This document shows positions 23,732-32,497 of a stretch of DNA of 64,000 nt, piece after piece. The stretch is from assembly GCF_036030735.1 (NCBI RefSeq), contig NZ_CP107928.1:8804001-8868000 (forward strand), written 5' to 3'. Every line of letters begins with the position of its first letter. The first letter of the stretch is position 1. Made by a program: the position numbers and the translations under genes. Below the pieces are notes generated by a model. It was not told the DNA's origin. It searched no databases and saw nothing but the letters and a program-made list of their open reading frames with translations. Source of the DNA: Streptomyces sp. NBC_00425 (GTDB lineage: Bacteria > Actinomycetota > Actinomycetes > Streptomycetales > Streptomycetaceae).

Positions 23732-24894
23732 GCAAGGAGCCCGTGGCCGTCGTCGGGATCGGCCAGACCAAGCACGTCGCCGCCCGGCGGGACGTCTCGA
23801 TCGCCGGGCTGGTCCGGGAGGCGGCCCGGCGCGCCCTCGACGACGCCGAGCTGACCTGGGCAGACGTCGACGCCGTCGTCATCGGCAAGGCCCCCGACTT
23901 CTTCGAGGGCGTCATGATGCCCGAGCTGTACCTCGCCGACGCCCTCGGCGCGGTCGGCAAGCCCATGCTGCGCGTGCACACGGCCGGCTCCGTCGGCGGC
24001 TCGACGGCACTGGTCGCCGCCGGCCTCGTCGCCGCCCGCGTCCACGGCACCGTCCTCACCCTCGCCTTCGAGAAGCAGTCCGAATCCAACGCCATGTGGG
24101 GGCTGTCCCTGCCCGTCCCCTTCCAGCAGCCCCTGCTCGCCGGGGCGGGCGGGTTCTTCGCCCCGCACGTACGCGCCTACATGCGCCGCAGCGGCGCGCC
24201 CGACACCGTCGGCTCCCTCGTGGCGTACAAGGACCGCCGCAACGCGCTGAAGAACCCCTACGCCCACCTCCACGAGCACGACATCACCCTGGAGAAGGTC
24301 CAGGCCTCGCCGATGCTGTGGGACCCGATCCGCTACTCGGAGACCTGCCCCTCCTCCGACGGCGCCTGTGCGATGGTCCTCACCGACCGGGCCGGCGCCG
24401 CCCGCGCCCCCCGCCCGCCCGCCTGGATGCTCGGCGGGGCGATGCGCAGCGAACCAACCCTCTTCGCAGGCAAGGACGCCGTCTCGCCGCAGGCAGGCAA
24501 GGACTGCGCGGCGGACGTCTACCGCCAGGCCGGGATCGGCGACCCGCGCCGGGACATCGACGCCGTCGAGATGTACGTGCCGTTCTCCTGGTACGAGCCC
24601 ATGTGGCTGGAGAACCTCGGCTTCGCCGACGAGGGCGAGGGCTGGAAGCTCACCGAGGCCGGCGTCACCGAACTCGACGGCGACCTGCCGGTCAACATGT
24701 CGGGCGGCGTCCTGTCCACCAACCCGATCGGCGCCTCCGGCATGATCCGCTTCGCGGAGGCGGCGCTCCAGGTGCGCGGACAGGCCGGCGAACACCAGGT
24801 GGAGCGGGCCCGCAGAGTCCTCGGGCACGCGTACGGGGGCGGCTCGCAGTTCTTCTCCATGTGGCTCGTGGGAGCGCGACCGCCGGAGTCCTGA
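23728..24894 (+). CDS. Thiolase-fold protein without nucleophilic Cys (Ltp2-like), copy 2
   Basis: A 388-residue thiolase-superfamily protein. At the N-terminal active-site position it reads VHTAGSVGGSTALVAAGLVA, so the nucleophilic Cys is missing. The C-terminal motifs are VNMSGGVLSTNPIGASGMIR and GHAYGGGSQFFSMWLV, close to GHxxGG plus the Ltp2-type ending. YRKRNALKNPYAH-like sequence in the loop region also fits that class. With the DUF35 protein and copy 1 it may form a heteromeric retro-aldolase that removes a short unit from a CoA-linked side chain. It ends the plus-strand block; the next gene is 83 bp away. Confidence 0.87.
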   Translation: MSKEPVAVVGIGQTKHVAARRDVSIAGLVREAARRALDDAELTWADVDAVVIGKAPDFFEGVMMPELYLADALGAVGKPMLRVHTAGSVGGSTALVAAGLVAARVHGTVLTLAFEKQSESNAMWGLSLPVPFQQPLLAGAGGFFAPHVRAYMRRSGAPDTVGSLVAYKDRRNALKNPYAHLHEHDITLEKVQASPMLWDPIRYSETCPSSDGACAMVLTDRAGAARAPRPPAWMLGGAMRSEPTLFAGKDAVSPQAGKDCAADVYRQAGIGDPRRDIDAVEMYVPFSWYEPMWLENLGFADEGEGWKLTEAGVTELDGDLPVNMSGGVLSTNPIGASGMIRFAEAALQVRGQAGEHQVERARRVLGHAYGGGSQFFSMWLVGARPPES

Positions 24895-24977
24895 AAGGTC
24901 CTTCCCACGTGCCCTGTCGGCGTCCGGACCCGGTCGCTAGGCTGGCCCGCGGACGACGAACCGGGAGGAGCACGGAC

Positions 24978-25220
24978 GTGGCCGAGAGCACCATCCAGCA
25001 GCCGCCGCTCACGGGCTGGGACAAGCCGGAGCTGGACCTCAGCAACGCCGAGTGGCAGTCCAGCAGCCGGGGGCGGGGGGATGTCCAGATCGCCTTCGTC
25101 GAGGGGTTCATCGCGATGCGCAACAGCGGCAGCCCCCAGAGCCCTTCTCTGATCTTCACCCCCGCGGAGTGGGGAGCGTTCGTGTCGGGGGCGCGAGAAG
25201 GGGAGTTCGACCTGACCTGA
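24978..25220 (+). CDS. DUF397 domain protein
   Basis: An 80-residue actinobacterial DUF397 protein, with the core LSNAEWQSSSRGRGDVQIAF then FIAMRNSG and FTPAEWGAFVSGAREGEFDL. DUF397 proteins commonly accompany a helix-turn-helix partner and modulate development or antibiotic production, as WhiJ-like sets do. No partner helix-turn-helix gene is adjacent here, so this is an orphan copy. GTG 24978 is chosen because GGGAGGAG lies 7 nt upstream. A strong hairpin terminator follows. Confidence 0.9.
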   Translation: MAESTIQQPPLTGWDKPELDLSNAEWQSSSRGRGDVQIAFVEGFIAMRNSGSPQSPSLIFTPAEWGAFVSGAREGEFDLT

Positions 25221-25282
25221 GACCGGTCGCCCCCGGAGCCGGCCGGTCCGCCGACCGCCGCTGCGGCCCCTCGAGGACGAGC

Positions 25283-25306
25283 GCGGCCGGGGGTTTTCCC
25301 GGCCGC
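25283..25306 (+). terminator. Hairpin terminator after the DUF397 gene
   Basis: GCGGCCGGG (25283-25291), loop GGTTTT, CCCGGCCGC (25298-25306): a perfect 9-bp stem 62 bp past the DUF397 stop. The rest of 25221-25499 is G+C-rich with no gene seen. Confidence 0.7.
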
Positions 25307-25499
25307 CGTGACCCCGTCGGAGCCGGCGCGGGCGACGGGTCCCGGCAGTCGGACGGACCCCGCCCTCGCGCACGGCGAGCGGGCCCGGCCGAAGGAGCCT
25401 TCGGACCGGCGGGAGCGGCCGTCCCCGGGCCGCTGCGAAACGACGGTCCGGGACCCTCCCAGCCGCCGCCGAACGGCCGCGGCCACGTACCATGGCCGC

Positions 25500-25997
25500 A
25501 TGTCGTTCCTCCGCCGCCGCAGCGCCACGCCCGCCGGGCCCGAATTCGACGTTCTGGCCATGGACCCGGGCGACTGGCCCGGCAATCTGGGCGCCGGGCT
25601 GCTGCCCGCCCCCGACGGCAGCTGCCAGGGCGTCTTCCTGCGCTACGACCTCTTCGGCGACCGCGGCCCCGCGATGATCATCGGCAATCTGCCCGAGGGC
25701 TCCCCGGCCCGTGAGGTGGAGGAGGGGGAGATCCCCTTCGAGGTGGCCCAGCTGCTGCTCGCGCTGGAGAACGACGAGGAGGTGACCGTCGTCGGCGTCG
25801 AGGACATGCCGGTGATGCAGGGCGACAACCTGCTGATCGTGCGCCGTCTGAAGCTGTCCGAGGGGCGCATCTCCTGCGTGCAGTTCGACCGCAGCGACAA
25901 CGTCCTGGTGACCATCGCCGCCTGGGACCGCCCCATCACCGACGACCTGTACGCCCTGCTGAAGCCGCTCCCGGCGGAGCTGTTCCAGCAGGGCTGA
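25500..25997 (+). CDS. Conserved hypothetical cytosolic protein
   Basis: A 165-residue acidic protein with no signal peptide or membrane segment. It begins MSFLRRRSATPAGPEFDVLA, and its middle has an Asp/Glu-rich loop (EVEEGEIPFEVAQLLLALEN) followed by VVGVEDMPVMQGDNLLIVRR. I do not recognise a functional family. A TACCAT hexamer (25488-25493) ends 6 nt before the ATG, so the transcript looks leaderless. It is convergent with the amidase gene, 34 bp apart. Confidence 0.8.
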   Translation: MSFLRRRSATPAGPEFDVLAMDPGDWPGNLGAGLLPAPDGSCQGVFLRYDLFGDRGPAMIIGNLPEGSPAREVEEGEIPFEVAQLLLALENDEEVTVVGVEDMPVMQGDNLLIVRRLKLSEGRISCVQFDRSDNVLVTIAAWDRPITDDLYALLKPLPAELFQQG

Positions 25998-26031
25998 GGC
26001 ACGCCTGGGTCCGCCCGGGAGCCCGAGGAGC

Positions 26032-28014
26032 CTAGGAACCCGACGGCAGCACCTTCACGTCCGCGGCCCGTACGAACGCCACCCGGTGGCCGTACTGGAT
26101 CTCGTAGTACTGCTCGCGGCCGACGACGAGCCGGTGCGAACCGGTGGCGAAGGTCGCCGCGTAGTAGTACTCGCCCGGCACCTTGCCGCCGACCACGTAC
26201 CGCTGCCCCTCGGGCAGCCTGTACGGCAGCGCGGAGAGCGGCTGCACCGGGACGCCCGCCGGATAGGCCGACGCCTCGGGGTAGGCGCGGCCGTAGAGCG
26301 GAACGCTCGCGACGCCGTCCCTCGGCGTGACCACCTGGCCCGCCGCGGGAACGGCCGTCGGCCGCGCGGCGGGGTTCTCGAACCACGCCTTCTGGCCGAG
26401 GTACCAGATCGCCGTCCAGTCGCCCCACCGGTCGGCGACCGCGTACTGCTGCCCGGTGGACACCCGTGACGAGGTGTCGTCGAGGTCCTTGGTCGGGCCC
26501 GAGCCCTGCCCGGCGTCGTTGATCAGCGCGGACTTCTCGTCGTGGTCGGCGTACAGCCGCACCGCGCTGGAGCCGTGCGCGGCGCAGGTCTCACGCCGGG
26601 CGGCGCAGTTCGTGTACACCGGCCGGTTCGCGGCGTAGTCGGGCCGGATCGTCACCAGACCGCCGCCGCCGTCGGCGGTCGCCGTGAAGGGGGCGTCCAG
26701 CAGCTCGAAGTAGTGCCCCCAGTCCCAGAAGGGGCCGGGATCGGTGTGCATCCCCGAGATGCTCGCCGCCGTCGGGCCGGGCACGTTGTCATGGCCGAGG
26801 ACGTGCTGCCGGTCGAGCGGGATGTCGTACCGGTCGGCCAGGTACTTCACCAGCCGGGCGGACGAGCGGTACATGGCCTCCGTGTACCAGGAGTCCGGGG
26901 CGGCGAGGAATCCCTCGTGCTCCAGGCCGATCGACTTGGAGTTGACGTACCAGTTGCCCGAGTGCCAGGCCACGTCCTTGGCCTTCACATGCTGGGCGAC
27001 ATGCCCGTCGGTGGCGCGCAGCGAGTAGTTCCAGGAAACGTAGGTCGGGTCCTGGACCATGGTCAGCACCCCGTCCCAGCCGCCCTCGGTGTCGTGGACG
27101 ACGAGGTAGTCGATGTCGGGCGAGGCGGGCCGGTCGGCGACGTCGTGGTTGCCGTAGTCGTTGTCGCCGAACTGCTCGTAGGGCGCGGGGATCCATTCGC
27201 AGGACACCGTGGACGGGCATTCGACGCCCGCCGCGGAGACGTGGCGCAGGCCGGTCCCGCGCAGCTGGGCGGTCCGCGGCGCGAGGCCCGGCTGTGCGGC
27301 GAGGGCCACCCTCTGGCCGGCGTCCGTGGTGCGCCGTTCGCCGGTGCGCAGCACGCCGAACACGTCGTTCGCGTAGGCGGCGGCGGTCGCGGTGTCGTCC
27401 GCCCCCGAGAAACGCGCCACCGCGCCGTACCAGTCGGCCGGGTCGGCGCTCAGGGGCTCGCCCAGGCGGCGCTGGACGTCGGCGAGCAGGGCGGCGCCGC
27501 CCGCGATGTTGGCCGCGGGGTCGGTGCGCAGGACCTCGGCGGCGAGACCGGTGAGCTTCGCGGCCCTCGGCAGGGTCTTCAGACGGGCCGGGATCCGCCC
27601 GTTCGACGGCGTCCGGACGCGTGGGGCGGTGGCCGGGGGCCGGGCCGTCCGCGCCGTCCGTGCGGAGTCGCCGCGCGGGTTCGCCGGGCCGGCGCCGTGG
27701 CGCGGGGCCGCGGCGAGGGCCGCCCGGACGTCGGTGAGATGCATCGGGCCGTAGCCGCCGGTCACACTCGGCGCTCCGGCATGCGCGTCCCAGCGGGACT
27801 GGAGGTAGGACACGCCCAGCAGGACGCTCTGCGGTACGTGGTACTCGGCTGCCGCGGCCGCGAAGGCCCGCTGGAGGCTGTTCGCGGGCCGGGGTGCGGC
27901 GTCGGCCGGGCGGGCGGCGCCGAGGAGCGGCAGCACGAGAGCCGCCGACGCGAGGGCGCCTGCGGCTCTGCGCATATGTCTGTGCGGTCCGGGGGGAGTG
28001 GCGGGTCTGCGCAA
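26032..28014 (-). CDS. Secreted N-acetylmuramoyl-L-alanine amidase (PGRP/amidase_2) with lytic-type N-domain
   Basis: A protein of about 660 residues that cleaves the lactyl amide between MurNAc and the stem peptide. After a signal peptide (ALASAALVLPLLGAARPADA) comes a transglycosylase-like region (AAAAEYHVPQSVLLGVSYLQ, GGYGPMHLTD). The amidase_2 domain follows with zinc ligands in VVHDTEGGW and GHDNVPGPT and with SIGLEHEGF. A C-terminal SH3-like region closes it. I prefer TTG 28014 because AGGAGG lies 5 nt upstream; ATG 27975 has no ribosome binding site and is the alternative. It probably remodels or scavenges peptidoglycan outside the membrane. Confidence 0.87.
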   Translation of the reverse strand: MRRPATPPGPHRHMRRAAGALASAALVLPLLGAARPADAAPRPANSLQRAFAAAAAEYHVPQSVLLGVSYLQSRWDAHAGAPSVTGGYGPMHLTDVRAALAAAPRHGAGPANPRGDSARTARTARPPATAPRVRTPSNGRIPARLKTLPRAAKLTGLAAEVLRTDPAANIAGGAALLADVQRRLGEPLSADPADWYGAVARFSGADDTATAAAYANDVFGVLRTGERRTTDAGQRVALAAQPGLAPRTAQLRGTGLRHVSAAGVECPSTVSCEWIPAPYEQFGDNDYGNHDVADRPASPDIDYLVVHDTEGGWDGVLTMVQDPTYVSWNYSLRATDGHVAQHVKAKDVAWHSGNWYVNSKSIGLEHEGFLAAPDSWYTEAMYRSSARLVKYLADRYDIPLDRQHVLGHDNVPGPTAASISGMHTDPGPFWDWGHYFELLDAPFTATADGGGGLVTIRPDYAANRPVYTNCAARRETCAAHGSSAVRLYADHDEKSALINDAGQGSGPTKDLDDTSSRVSTGQQYAVADRWGDWTAIWYLGQKAWFENPAARPTAVPAAGQVVTPRDGVASVPLYGRAYPEASAYPAGVPVQPLSALPYRLPEGQRYVVGGKVPGEYYYAATFATGSHRLVVGREQYYEIQYGHRVAFVRAADVKVLPSGS

Positions 28015-28097
28015 CGGGGCCTCCTGGGACGAGAGAGCGGGGCGTGCGGGCCGGCCACGGTCAGCTGGTCGGCCGGGCCGACGACCCGTCAATCATG

Positions 28098-28125
28098 CCC
28101 ATAGCGGGATGAATTCCCTCGTCAA
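28098..28125 (-). promoter_or_regulatory. Possible promoter of the amidase gene
   Basis: Read on the minus strand, TTGACG (28125-28120), a 16-nt spacer and TATGGG (28103-28098) lie about 84 bp before the TTG start of the amidase. The -35 matches the vegetative consensus in 5 of 6 positions; the -10 is weak. Confidence 0.35.
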
Positions 28126-28143
28126 GACACCGCATACGTCAGC

Positions 28144-28173
28144 CCCGGTGCGCCGCCGTTCAGGCGCACCGGG
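28144..28173 (-). terminator. Hairpin terminator of the APH-type gene
   Basis: CCCGGTGCGCC (28144-28154) and GGCGCACCGGG (28163-28173) form a perfect 11-bp stem with an 8-nt loop, 10 bp beyond the stop of the phosphotransferase gene. There is no clear U-tract, as is common in Streptomyces. Confidence 0.75.
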
Positions 28174-28183
28174 ACCGACTCTC

Positions 28184-29323
28184 TCAGCGCGTGCCGACCG
28201 CCGCGCGTACGGCCCGACGGGCCAGCTGGCAGTCGTCGTGCAGCCGCCGCAGCAGCAGACGCTGTTCCTCGCCGGACGGCGCGCCTCCCGCGTGGGCCGC
28301 CCCCGGGGCCGTCGGGCTCGTGTCGTGCATCGAGCGCTGCACGGCCGTCTCGTAGGTGCGGATCTCGCGGGTCAGGACCAGCATCAGGTTCACCAGGAAG
28401 GCGTCTCGGGAGGCCGGGCCCGCCGACTGGGCGATCTGGCTGATCTGACGGCGTGCCACCGGCGCGTCGCCCAGCGCCGACCACAGCGTCGCCAGGTCGT
28501 AGCCCGGCAGGTACCAGCCGGCGTGCTCCCAGTCCACCAGCACGGGACCGGCCGGCGAGAGGAGGATGTTCGACAGGAGGGCGTCGCCGTGGCAGAACTG
28601 GCCCATGCCCTGCCGGCCCGCGGTGGCCGCGATGCCGTGCAGCAGCTTCTGCAGGTCGCCCAGGTCCCGGTCGGTGAGCAGACCCAGCTCGTGGTAGCGG
28701 GAGATACGGGCGGCGTAGTCCAGCGGCGCGTCGAACGAGCCGGCCGGCGGCCGCCAGGCGTTGAGCCGGCAGATCGCGCCGAGCGCGGCCCTGATGTCCG
28801 CCCGCGGCGGCGCTTCCGTGGGGTGCCGCTGCAGGGCTGCCGCCCGCCCCGGCATCCGCTCGATCACCAGCGTGCAGTTGTCCGGGTCCGCCGCGATCAG
28901 TCTCGGCACCCGCACCGGGGGGCGCTGCCGGACGAACGTGCGGTATGCCGCTATTTCGTGCCGGATCCGCTCGGCCCATACCGGGGAGTGGTCCAGTAAG
29001 CACTTGGCGACGGCCGTGCTGCGTCCCGTCGTGCCGACCAGGAGCACGGAACGTCCGCTGCGGCGCAGCACCTGGACCGGCGCGAACTCCGGGCAGATGC
29101 GGTGCACCGAGGCGATCGCCGTGCGCAGCTGGGCGCCCTGGGGGCCGGACAGGTCGAGCCTTCCGCTGAGCGGTTGCGTGCCGAGCCCCGCGGGACGGCG
29201 CACGCCGCCCGCGCCGAGCGCGGGGGCCGCCGTTCGCGCGGGGGCCAGGTAGGGGCCGCCACCGCCCGGGCGGGTGTGCAGCGACCGGGGCGGGGCGGAC
29301 ACGGAGGACGATGCTGCGTACAT
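28184..29323 (-). CDS. Aminoglycoside phosphotransferase-fold (APH) kinase
   Basis: A 379-residue protein whose C-terminal two thirds have the APH/choline-kinase fold. The catalytic loop is [15 protein letters not shown], and the metal-binding motif is [17 protein letters not shown]. The nucleotide-binding lobe is seen in [20 protein letters not shown] with the Lys of VAKC. The first 60 residues are Pro/Gly-rich. The family phosphorylates small molecules; resistance is only one possibility. ATG 29323 is favoured because a downstream start would remove the beginning of the fold, and AAGGGA lies 12 nt upstream. It is divergent from the NsdA/NsdB-type gene. Confidence 0.85.
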   Translation of the reverse strand: MYAASSSVSAPPRSLHTRPGGGGPYLAPARTAAPALGAGGVRRPAGLGTQPLSGRLDLSGPQGAQLRTAIASVHRICPEFAPVQVLRRSGRSVLLVGTTGRSTAVAKCLLDHSPVWAERIRHEIAAYRTFVRQRPPVRVPRLIAADPDNCTLVIERMPGRAAALQRHPTEAPPRADIRAALGAICRLNAWRPPAGSFDAPLDYAARISRYHELGLLTDRDLGDLQKLLHGIAATAGRQGMGQFCHGDALLSNILLSPAGPVLVDWEHAGWYLPGYDLATLWSALGDAPVARRQISQIAQSAGPASRDAFLVNLMLVLTREIRTYETAVQRSMHDTSPTAPGAAHAGGAPSGEEQRLLLRRLHDDCQLARRAVRAAVGTR

Positions 29324-29466
29324 GGGGGAAACAGATCCCTTCGTGTGCCGGACGTCAGAGCGCTGCCCCGACCGGCCCTTTCGGGTGCACCCTGGGGAAT
29401 GTCCCTCGGCGACCGGGTCGGGGTGGCGCATTCCTACCTGACACCCGTCGCCCAGTGGCACACCAT

Positions 29467-29494
29467 CTGGCGAACCCTGGCGAACCCTGGCGAA
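29467..29494. repeat. Short 10-bp tandem repeat
   Basis: CTGGCGAACC is repeated at 29467 and 29477, with a partial third copy at 29487-29494. It lies in the intergenic region about 60-90 bp upstream of the NsdA/NsdB-type start codon and might hold regulatory sites. Confidence 0.6.
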
Positions 29495-29555
29495 TAGTCG
29501 CCCGGCAACTTTCCCGGGGCTACTGTCAACTCAGCCGAGAACCTGGGGGCTTGAC

Positions 29556-31058
29556 GTGAGCGGACAACCCAACACCCGTCTCTCGGATCTGTTCGGCCTG
29601 GCCGGCTGGTCCAAGGGCGAACTCGCGAGGCTGGTCAACCGGCAGGCGGCGGCCATGGGCCACCCCCAGCTGTCGACCGACACCTCGCGGGTGCGGCGGT
29701 GGATCGACACGGGAGAGATCCCGCGCGATCCGGTGCCGCGGGTGCTGGCAGCCCTGTTCACCGAGCGTCTCGGCCGTGTCGTGACCATAGAGGACCTCGG
29801 TCTGGTCCGGCACGGGCGTACAGGTAAACGGCCCGGCGGCGGGAGTGCTGAACACCCCGACGGCGTGCCGTGGGCGCCCGAACGGACTGCTGCGGTCCTC
29901 ACCGAATTCACGGGAATGGACCTCATGCTCAACCGACGCGGTCTGGTGGGCGCGGGTGCCGCGCTCGCCGCGGGATCAGCTCTCAGCAGCGCCATGCACG
30001 ACTGGCTGCACACCGACCCCACTCTCTCCGCCGACGCTCCCACCGTCGACCATCCGCTCGTCCATCACGCCGATCCCGCCGGGTTCGACCGCTACGAGGC
30101 CGCTCCCATCGGGGCGGAGGAGGTCGACGAACTGGAGCGCTCGGTCGAGGTGTTCCGAGCCTGGGACGCGGCCCGCGGAGGCGGGCTGCAACGCAAGGCG
30201 GTGGTGGGCCAGCTCAACGAGGTGGGCGGCATCCTGGCCTACCGTCACCCCGCCCATCTCCAGCGACGCCTGTGGGGCGTCGCGGCCAACCTCGCCGTCC
30301 TCGCCGGCTGGATGTCGCACGACGTCGGCCTCGAACCCACCGCCCAGAAGTACTTCGTCATCGCCGCCCATGCCGCACGGGAGGGCGGCGACCGGCCGCG
30401 GGCCGGTGAGGCGCTGTCCCGGGCCGCCCGGCAGATGGTGCACCTCGGACGCCCCGACGACGCCCTCGACCTCATGGAACTGGCCCAGTCCGGCTCCGGC
30501 GAGGAGGTACTGCCGCGTACCCGGGCGATGTTCCACACCATCGAGGCCTGGGCGCAGGCGGCGATGGGCAAGGGGCAGGCGATGCGGCGCACTCTCGGCC
30601 GTGCGGAGGACCTCTTCGTCTCCGACAAGGGCGACATCGTCCCGCCGTCCTGGATGCAGACCTTCAAGGACGAGGACCTGTACGGGATGCAGGCGCTCGC
30701 CTACCGCACGCTGGCCGAGTTCGAGCCGCAGGCGGCCGCCCACGCCCAGTACTACGCGGAGAAGGCGCTGGCGCTGCGCGTCGACGGGCGCGAGCGGTCG
30801 AAGATCTTCGACCATCTGTCCATGGCGTCCGCCTGCTTCATCGCGGACGACCCCGAACAGGCGGACCGGTTCGCACGGTTGGCCCTGATGTCGATGGGGT
30901 CGAACTCCTCCCGGCGCACCTGGGACCGGCTGAGCCAGATGTACCGGCTCACCGCGCAGTACGCCGGCTACCCGAGGATCAGCGAGCTGCGCGAGGAGAT
31001 CAGGCTGGCGCTGCCGAAGCAGAAGGGTGCGAAAGGGGGCAACAGCGCCCGGGCGTGA
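29556..31058 (+). CDS. NsdA/NsdB-family TPR-type developmental regulator
   Basis: A 500-residue protein of the actinobacterial NsdA/NsdB/Orf1590 family, in which Streptomyces members repress sporulation and antibiotic production. The N-terminal 85 residues are helix-turn-helix-like with the family signature DLFGLAGWSKGELARLVNRQ, RVRRWIDTGEIPRDPVPRVL and ALFTERLGRVVTIEDLGL. The rest is helical with TPR-like repeats (GMQALAYRTLAEF, HAQYYAEKALALR). I cannot decide between an nsdA and an nsdB orthologue. The GTG start follows a GGGGG purine tract. It neighbours a SpoIIE-type phosphatase and an SsgA-like gene, which supports a developmental role. Confidence 0.88.
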   Translation: MSGQPNTRLSDLFGLAGWSKGELARLVNRQAAAMGHPQLSTDTSRVRRWIDTGEIPRDPVPRVLAALFTERLGRVVTIEDLGLVRHGRTGKRPGGGSAEHPDGVPWAPERTAAVLTEFTGMDLMLNRRGLVGAGAALAAGSALSSAMHDWLHTDPTLSADAPTVDHPLVHHADPAGFDRYEAAPIGAEEVDELERSVEVFRAWDAARGGGLQRKAVVGQLNEVGGILAYRHPAHLQRRLWGVAANLAVLAGWMSHDVGLEPTAQKYFVIAAHAAREGGDRPRAGEALSRAARQMVHLGRPDDALDLMELAQSGSGEEVLPRTRAMFHTIEAWAQAAMGKGQAMRRTLGRAEDLFVSDKGDIVPPSWMQTFKDEDLYGMQALAYRTLAEFEPQAAAHAQYYAEKALALRVDGRERSKIFDHLSMASACFIADDPEQADRFARLALMSMGSNSSRRTWDRLSQMYRLTAQYAGYPRISELREEIRLALPKQKGAKGGNSARA

Positions 31059-31092
31059 GCGAGTCGGCCTCTCCGCCGTCACCCGTCACCGG

Positions 31093-31126
31093 GTCGCCCG
31101 GCCTGCTACCGGGTCACCCGGGCGAC
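31093..31126. terminator. Dyad between convergent genes
   Basis: GTCGCCCGG (31093-31101) and CCGGGCGAC (31118-31126) form 9-bp arms. The right arm lies inside the 3-prime end of the phosphatase gene. It may terminate the NsdA/NsdB-type transcript and possibly both directions. Confidence 0.5.
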
Positions 31127-32497
31127 GAGCACACAGGCGTCGTCGGTGCGTTCGGCCTCGCCGCACTCCCGCACGGCCGTTTCGACGCACTCCTGGGCGC
31201 TGCGTGCTCCGTCCAGGAGCGGGGCCAGCGCGAGGAGACGGTCAGGGGCTGCCAGGGCGTCGGTGTGCAGCAGGATCAGGTCGCCCTCACGGAGGGGCTC
31301 CTCGGCCTGCTCGTATGCGGTGCGCGGGGCGGCTCCGAGCAGGAAGCCCTCCGGCGCCCGCAGTCGGCGTCCCGTCCCGTCGCGGAACAGCAGCGGGGCG
31401 GGGTGACCGGCCTGCGCCCACACCAGGGTGCGGGTCCGCGGCCGGTAGCGGCAGCACAGGGCGCTGCCGAGGACCGGTCGGACGGTGGCGTCGAGCAACT
31501 GGTTCAGCCAGGACAGCAGCCGGGCCGGCTGGGCGCCCGCCATGGCCATGCCGCGCAGGGCGCCCAGCAGCATCGCCGTGTTCGAGGTGACGGCCGGGCC
31601 GTGTCCGGTGAGGTCGCCGACGCTGAGCAGCGTCTCGTCGTCGGGGAGTTCGAGCGCGTCGTACCAGTCGCCGCCGATCAGGGAGGTGCTGGCGGCGGGC
31701 AGGTAACGGGCGGCGACGTCGAGCGTGCTCGGTCCCTCGTGCGGCAGGCGCAGGGGGACGCGGTGCGGGGGCAGGACCGCCTCCTGCAGTTCGACCGCCC
31801 GCCGGTGCTCGGTCTGCGCCTGACGCCTGGCCTGCAGCGAGTCGTGGCTCTCGCGCACCGCGCGCTGGGTGCGGCGCAGTTCGCTGACGTCCCGCAGCAC
31901 GGCCCACATGGCGGCGGTGGCGCCGTCGGAGTCGAGCACGGGTTCGCCCATCATGTGCACGGTGCGCGGGGTGCCCGTCGGGCGCAGGAGGCGGAACTCG
32001 CCGTCGATGGGCCGGGCGTCGACCAGGCAGTCCGTGACCATCGAGGTCAGTTTGGGCCGGTCCTCCTCGAGGACGAGACAGGGGAGTTCGTCGAGGGTGA
32101 GCGGGGGAGTGGCGGGGTCGCGGCCGAGGATGCGGAAGAGCTCCTCGGACCACACGGCTTCGTCCGTCAGCAGGTTCCACTCCGCGCTGCCGACCCGGCT
32201 GACCAGGGACCCCTGGCGGGGAGCCGCGGCTGCGGGCGGGGGGCCGGCGGGCGGCGCGAGCCGGGGGCCGTCCCGTAACTGGGCCAAGTGCGCGTCGAGG
32301 TCGTCGAGTTGGTGCCGTGCCAGATCGCAGAGGGCGCGTTGCCAGCGTCCCTCGGGGTCCGTCGCGTCGCCCTGGGCGTCCTGCCGTACGGCGTCGATGT
32401 CGCCCTTGAGCCGTCTGGTCTGCGAGATCAGCGCGTCCACCGAGCCGCGCGCCGGCGGCTGGGCGGCGGGGTGATCCGCAGAGACGTGGGGCGGCAT
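31106..32497 (-). CDS. PAS domain / SpoIIE-type PP2C phosphatase
   Basis: A 463-residue cytosolic Ser/Thr phosphatase. Residues about 20-75 are helical, about 95-210 form a PAS domain (GSAEWNLLTDEAVWSEELFR, LRPTGTPRTVHMMGEPVLD), and about 235-460 form the PPM/SpoIIE domain. The metal-binding Asp residues are in IGGDWYDAL, SVGDLTGHG and RTDDACVLV. A near-C-terminal HTDAL replaces the usual YTDGL. Streptomyces proteins of this kind dephosphorylate anti-sigma antagonists, linking a sensed signal to an alternative sigma factor. No anti-sigma gene is adjacent. It is convergent with the NsdA/NsdB-type gene. Confidence 0.91.
   Translation of the reverse strand: MPPHVSADHPAAQPPARGSVDALISQTRRLKGDIDAVRQDAQGDATDPEGRWQRALCDLARHQLDDLDAHLAQLRDGPRLAPPAGPPPAAAAPRQGSLVSRVGSAEWNLLTDEAVWSEELFRILGRDPATPPLTLDELPCLVLEEDRPKLTSMVTDCLVDARPIDGEFRLLRPTGTPRTVHMMGEPVLDSDGATAAMWAVLRDVSELRRTQRAVRESHDSLQARRQAQTEHRRAVELQEAVLPPHRVPLRLPHEGPSTLDVAARYLPAASTSLIGGDWYDALELPDDETLLSVGDLTGHGPAVTSNTAMLLGALRGMAMAGAQPARLLSWLNQLLDATVRPVLGSALCCRYRPRTRTLVWAQAGHPAPLLFRDGTGRRLRAPEGFLLGAAPRTAYEQAEEPLREGDLILLHTDALAAPDRLLALAPLLDGARSAQECVETAVRECGEAERTDDACVLVARVTR

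Noticed and set aside
26542..28104. Plus-strand frame of 520 codons over the amidase gene
   Set aside because: It is antisense to a clear secreted amidase and has no recognisable domain.
28184..29323. Calling the APH-fold protein an antibiotic resistance gene
   Set aside because: The kinase fold motifs are present but nothing identifies an aminoglycoside substrate, and the family is broad.
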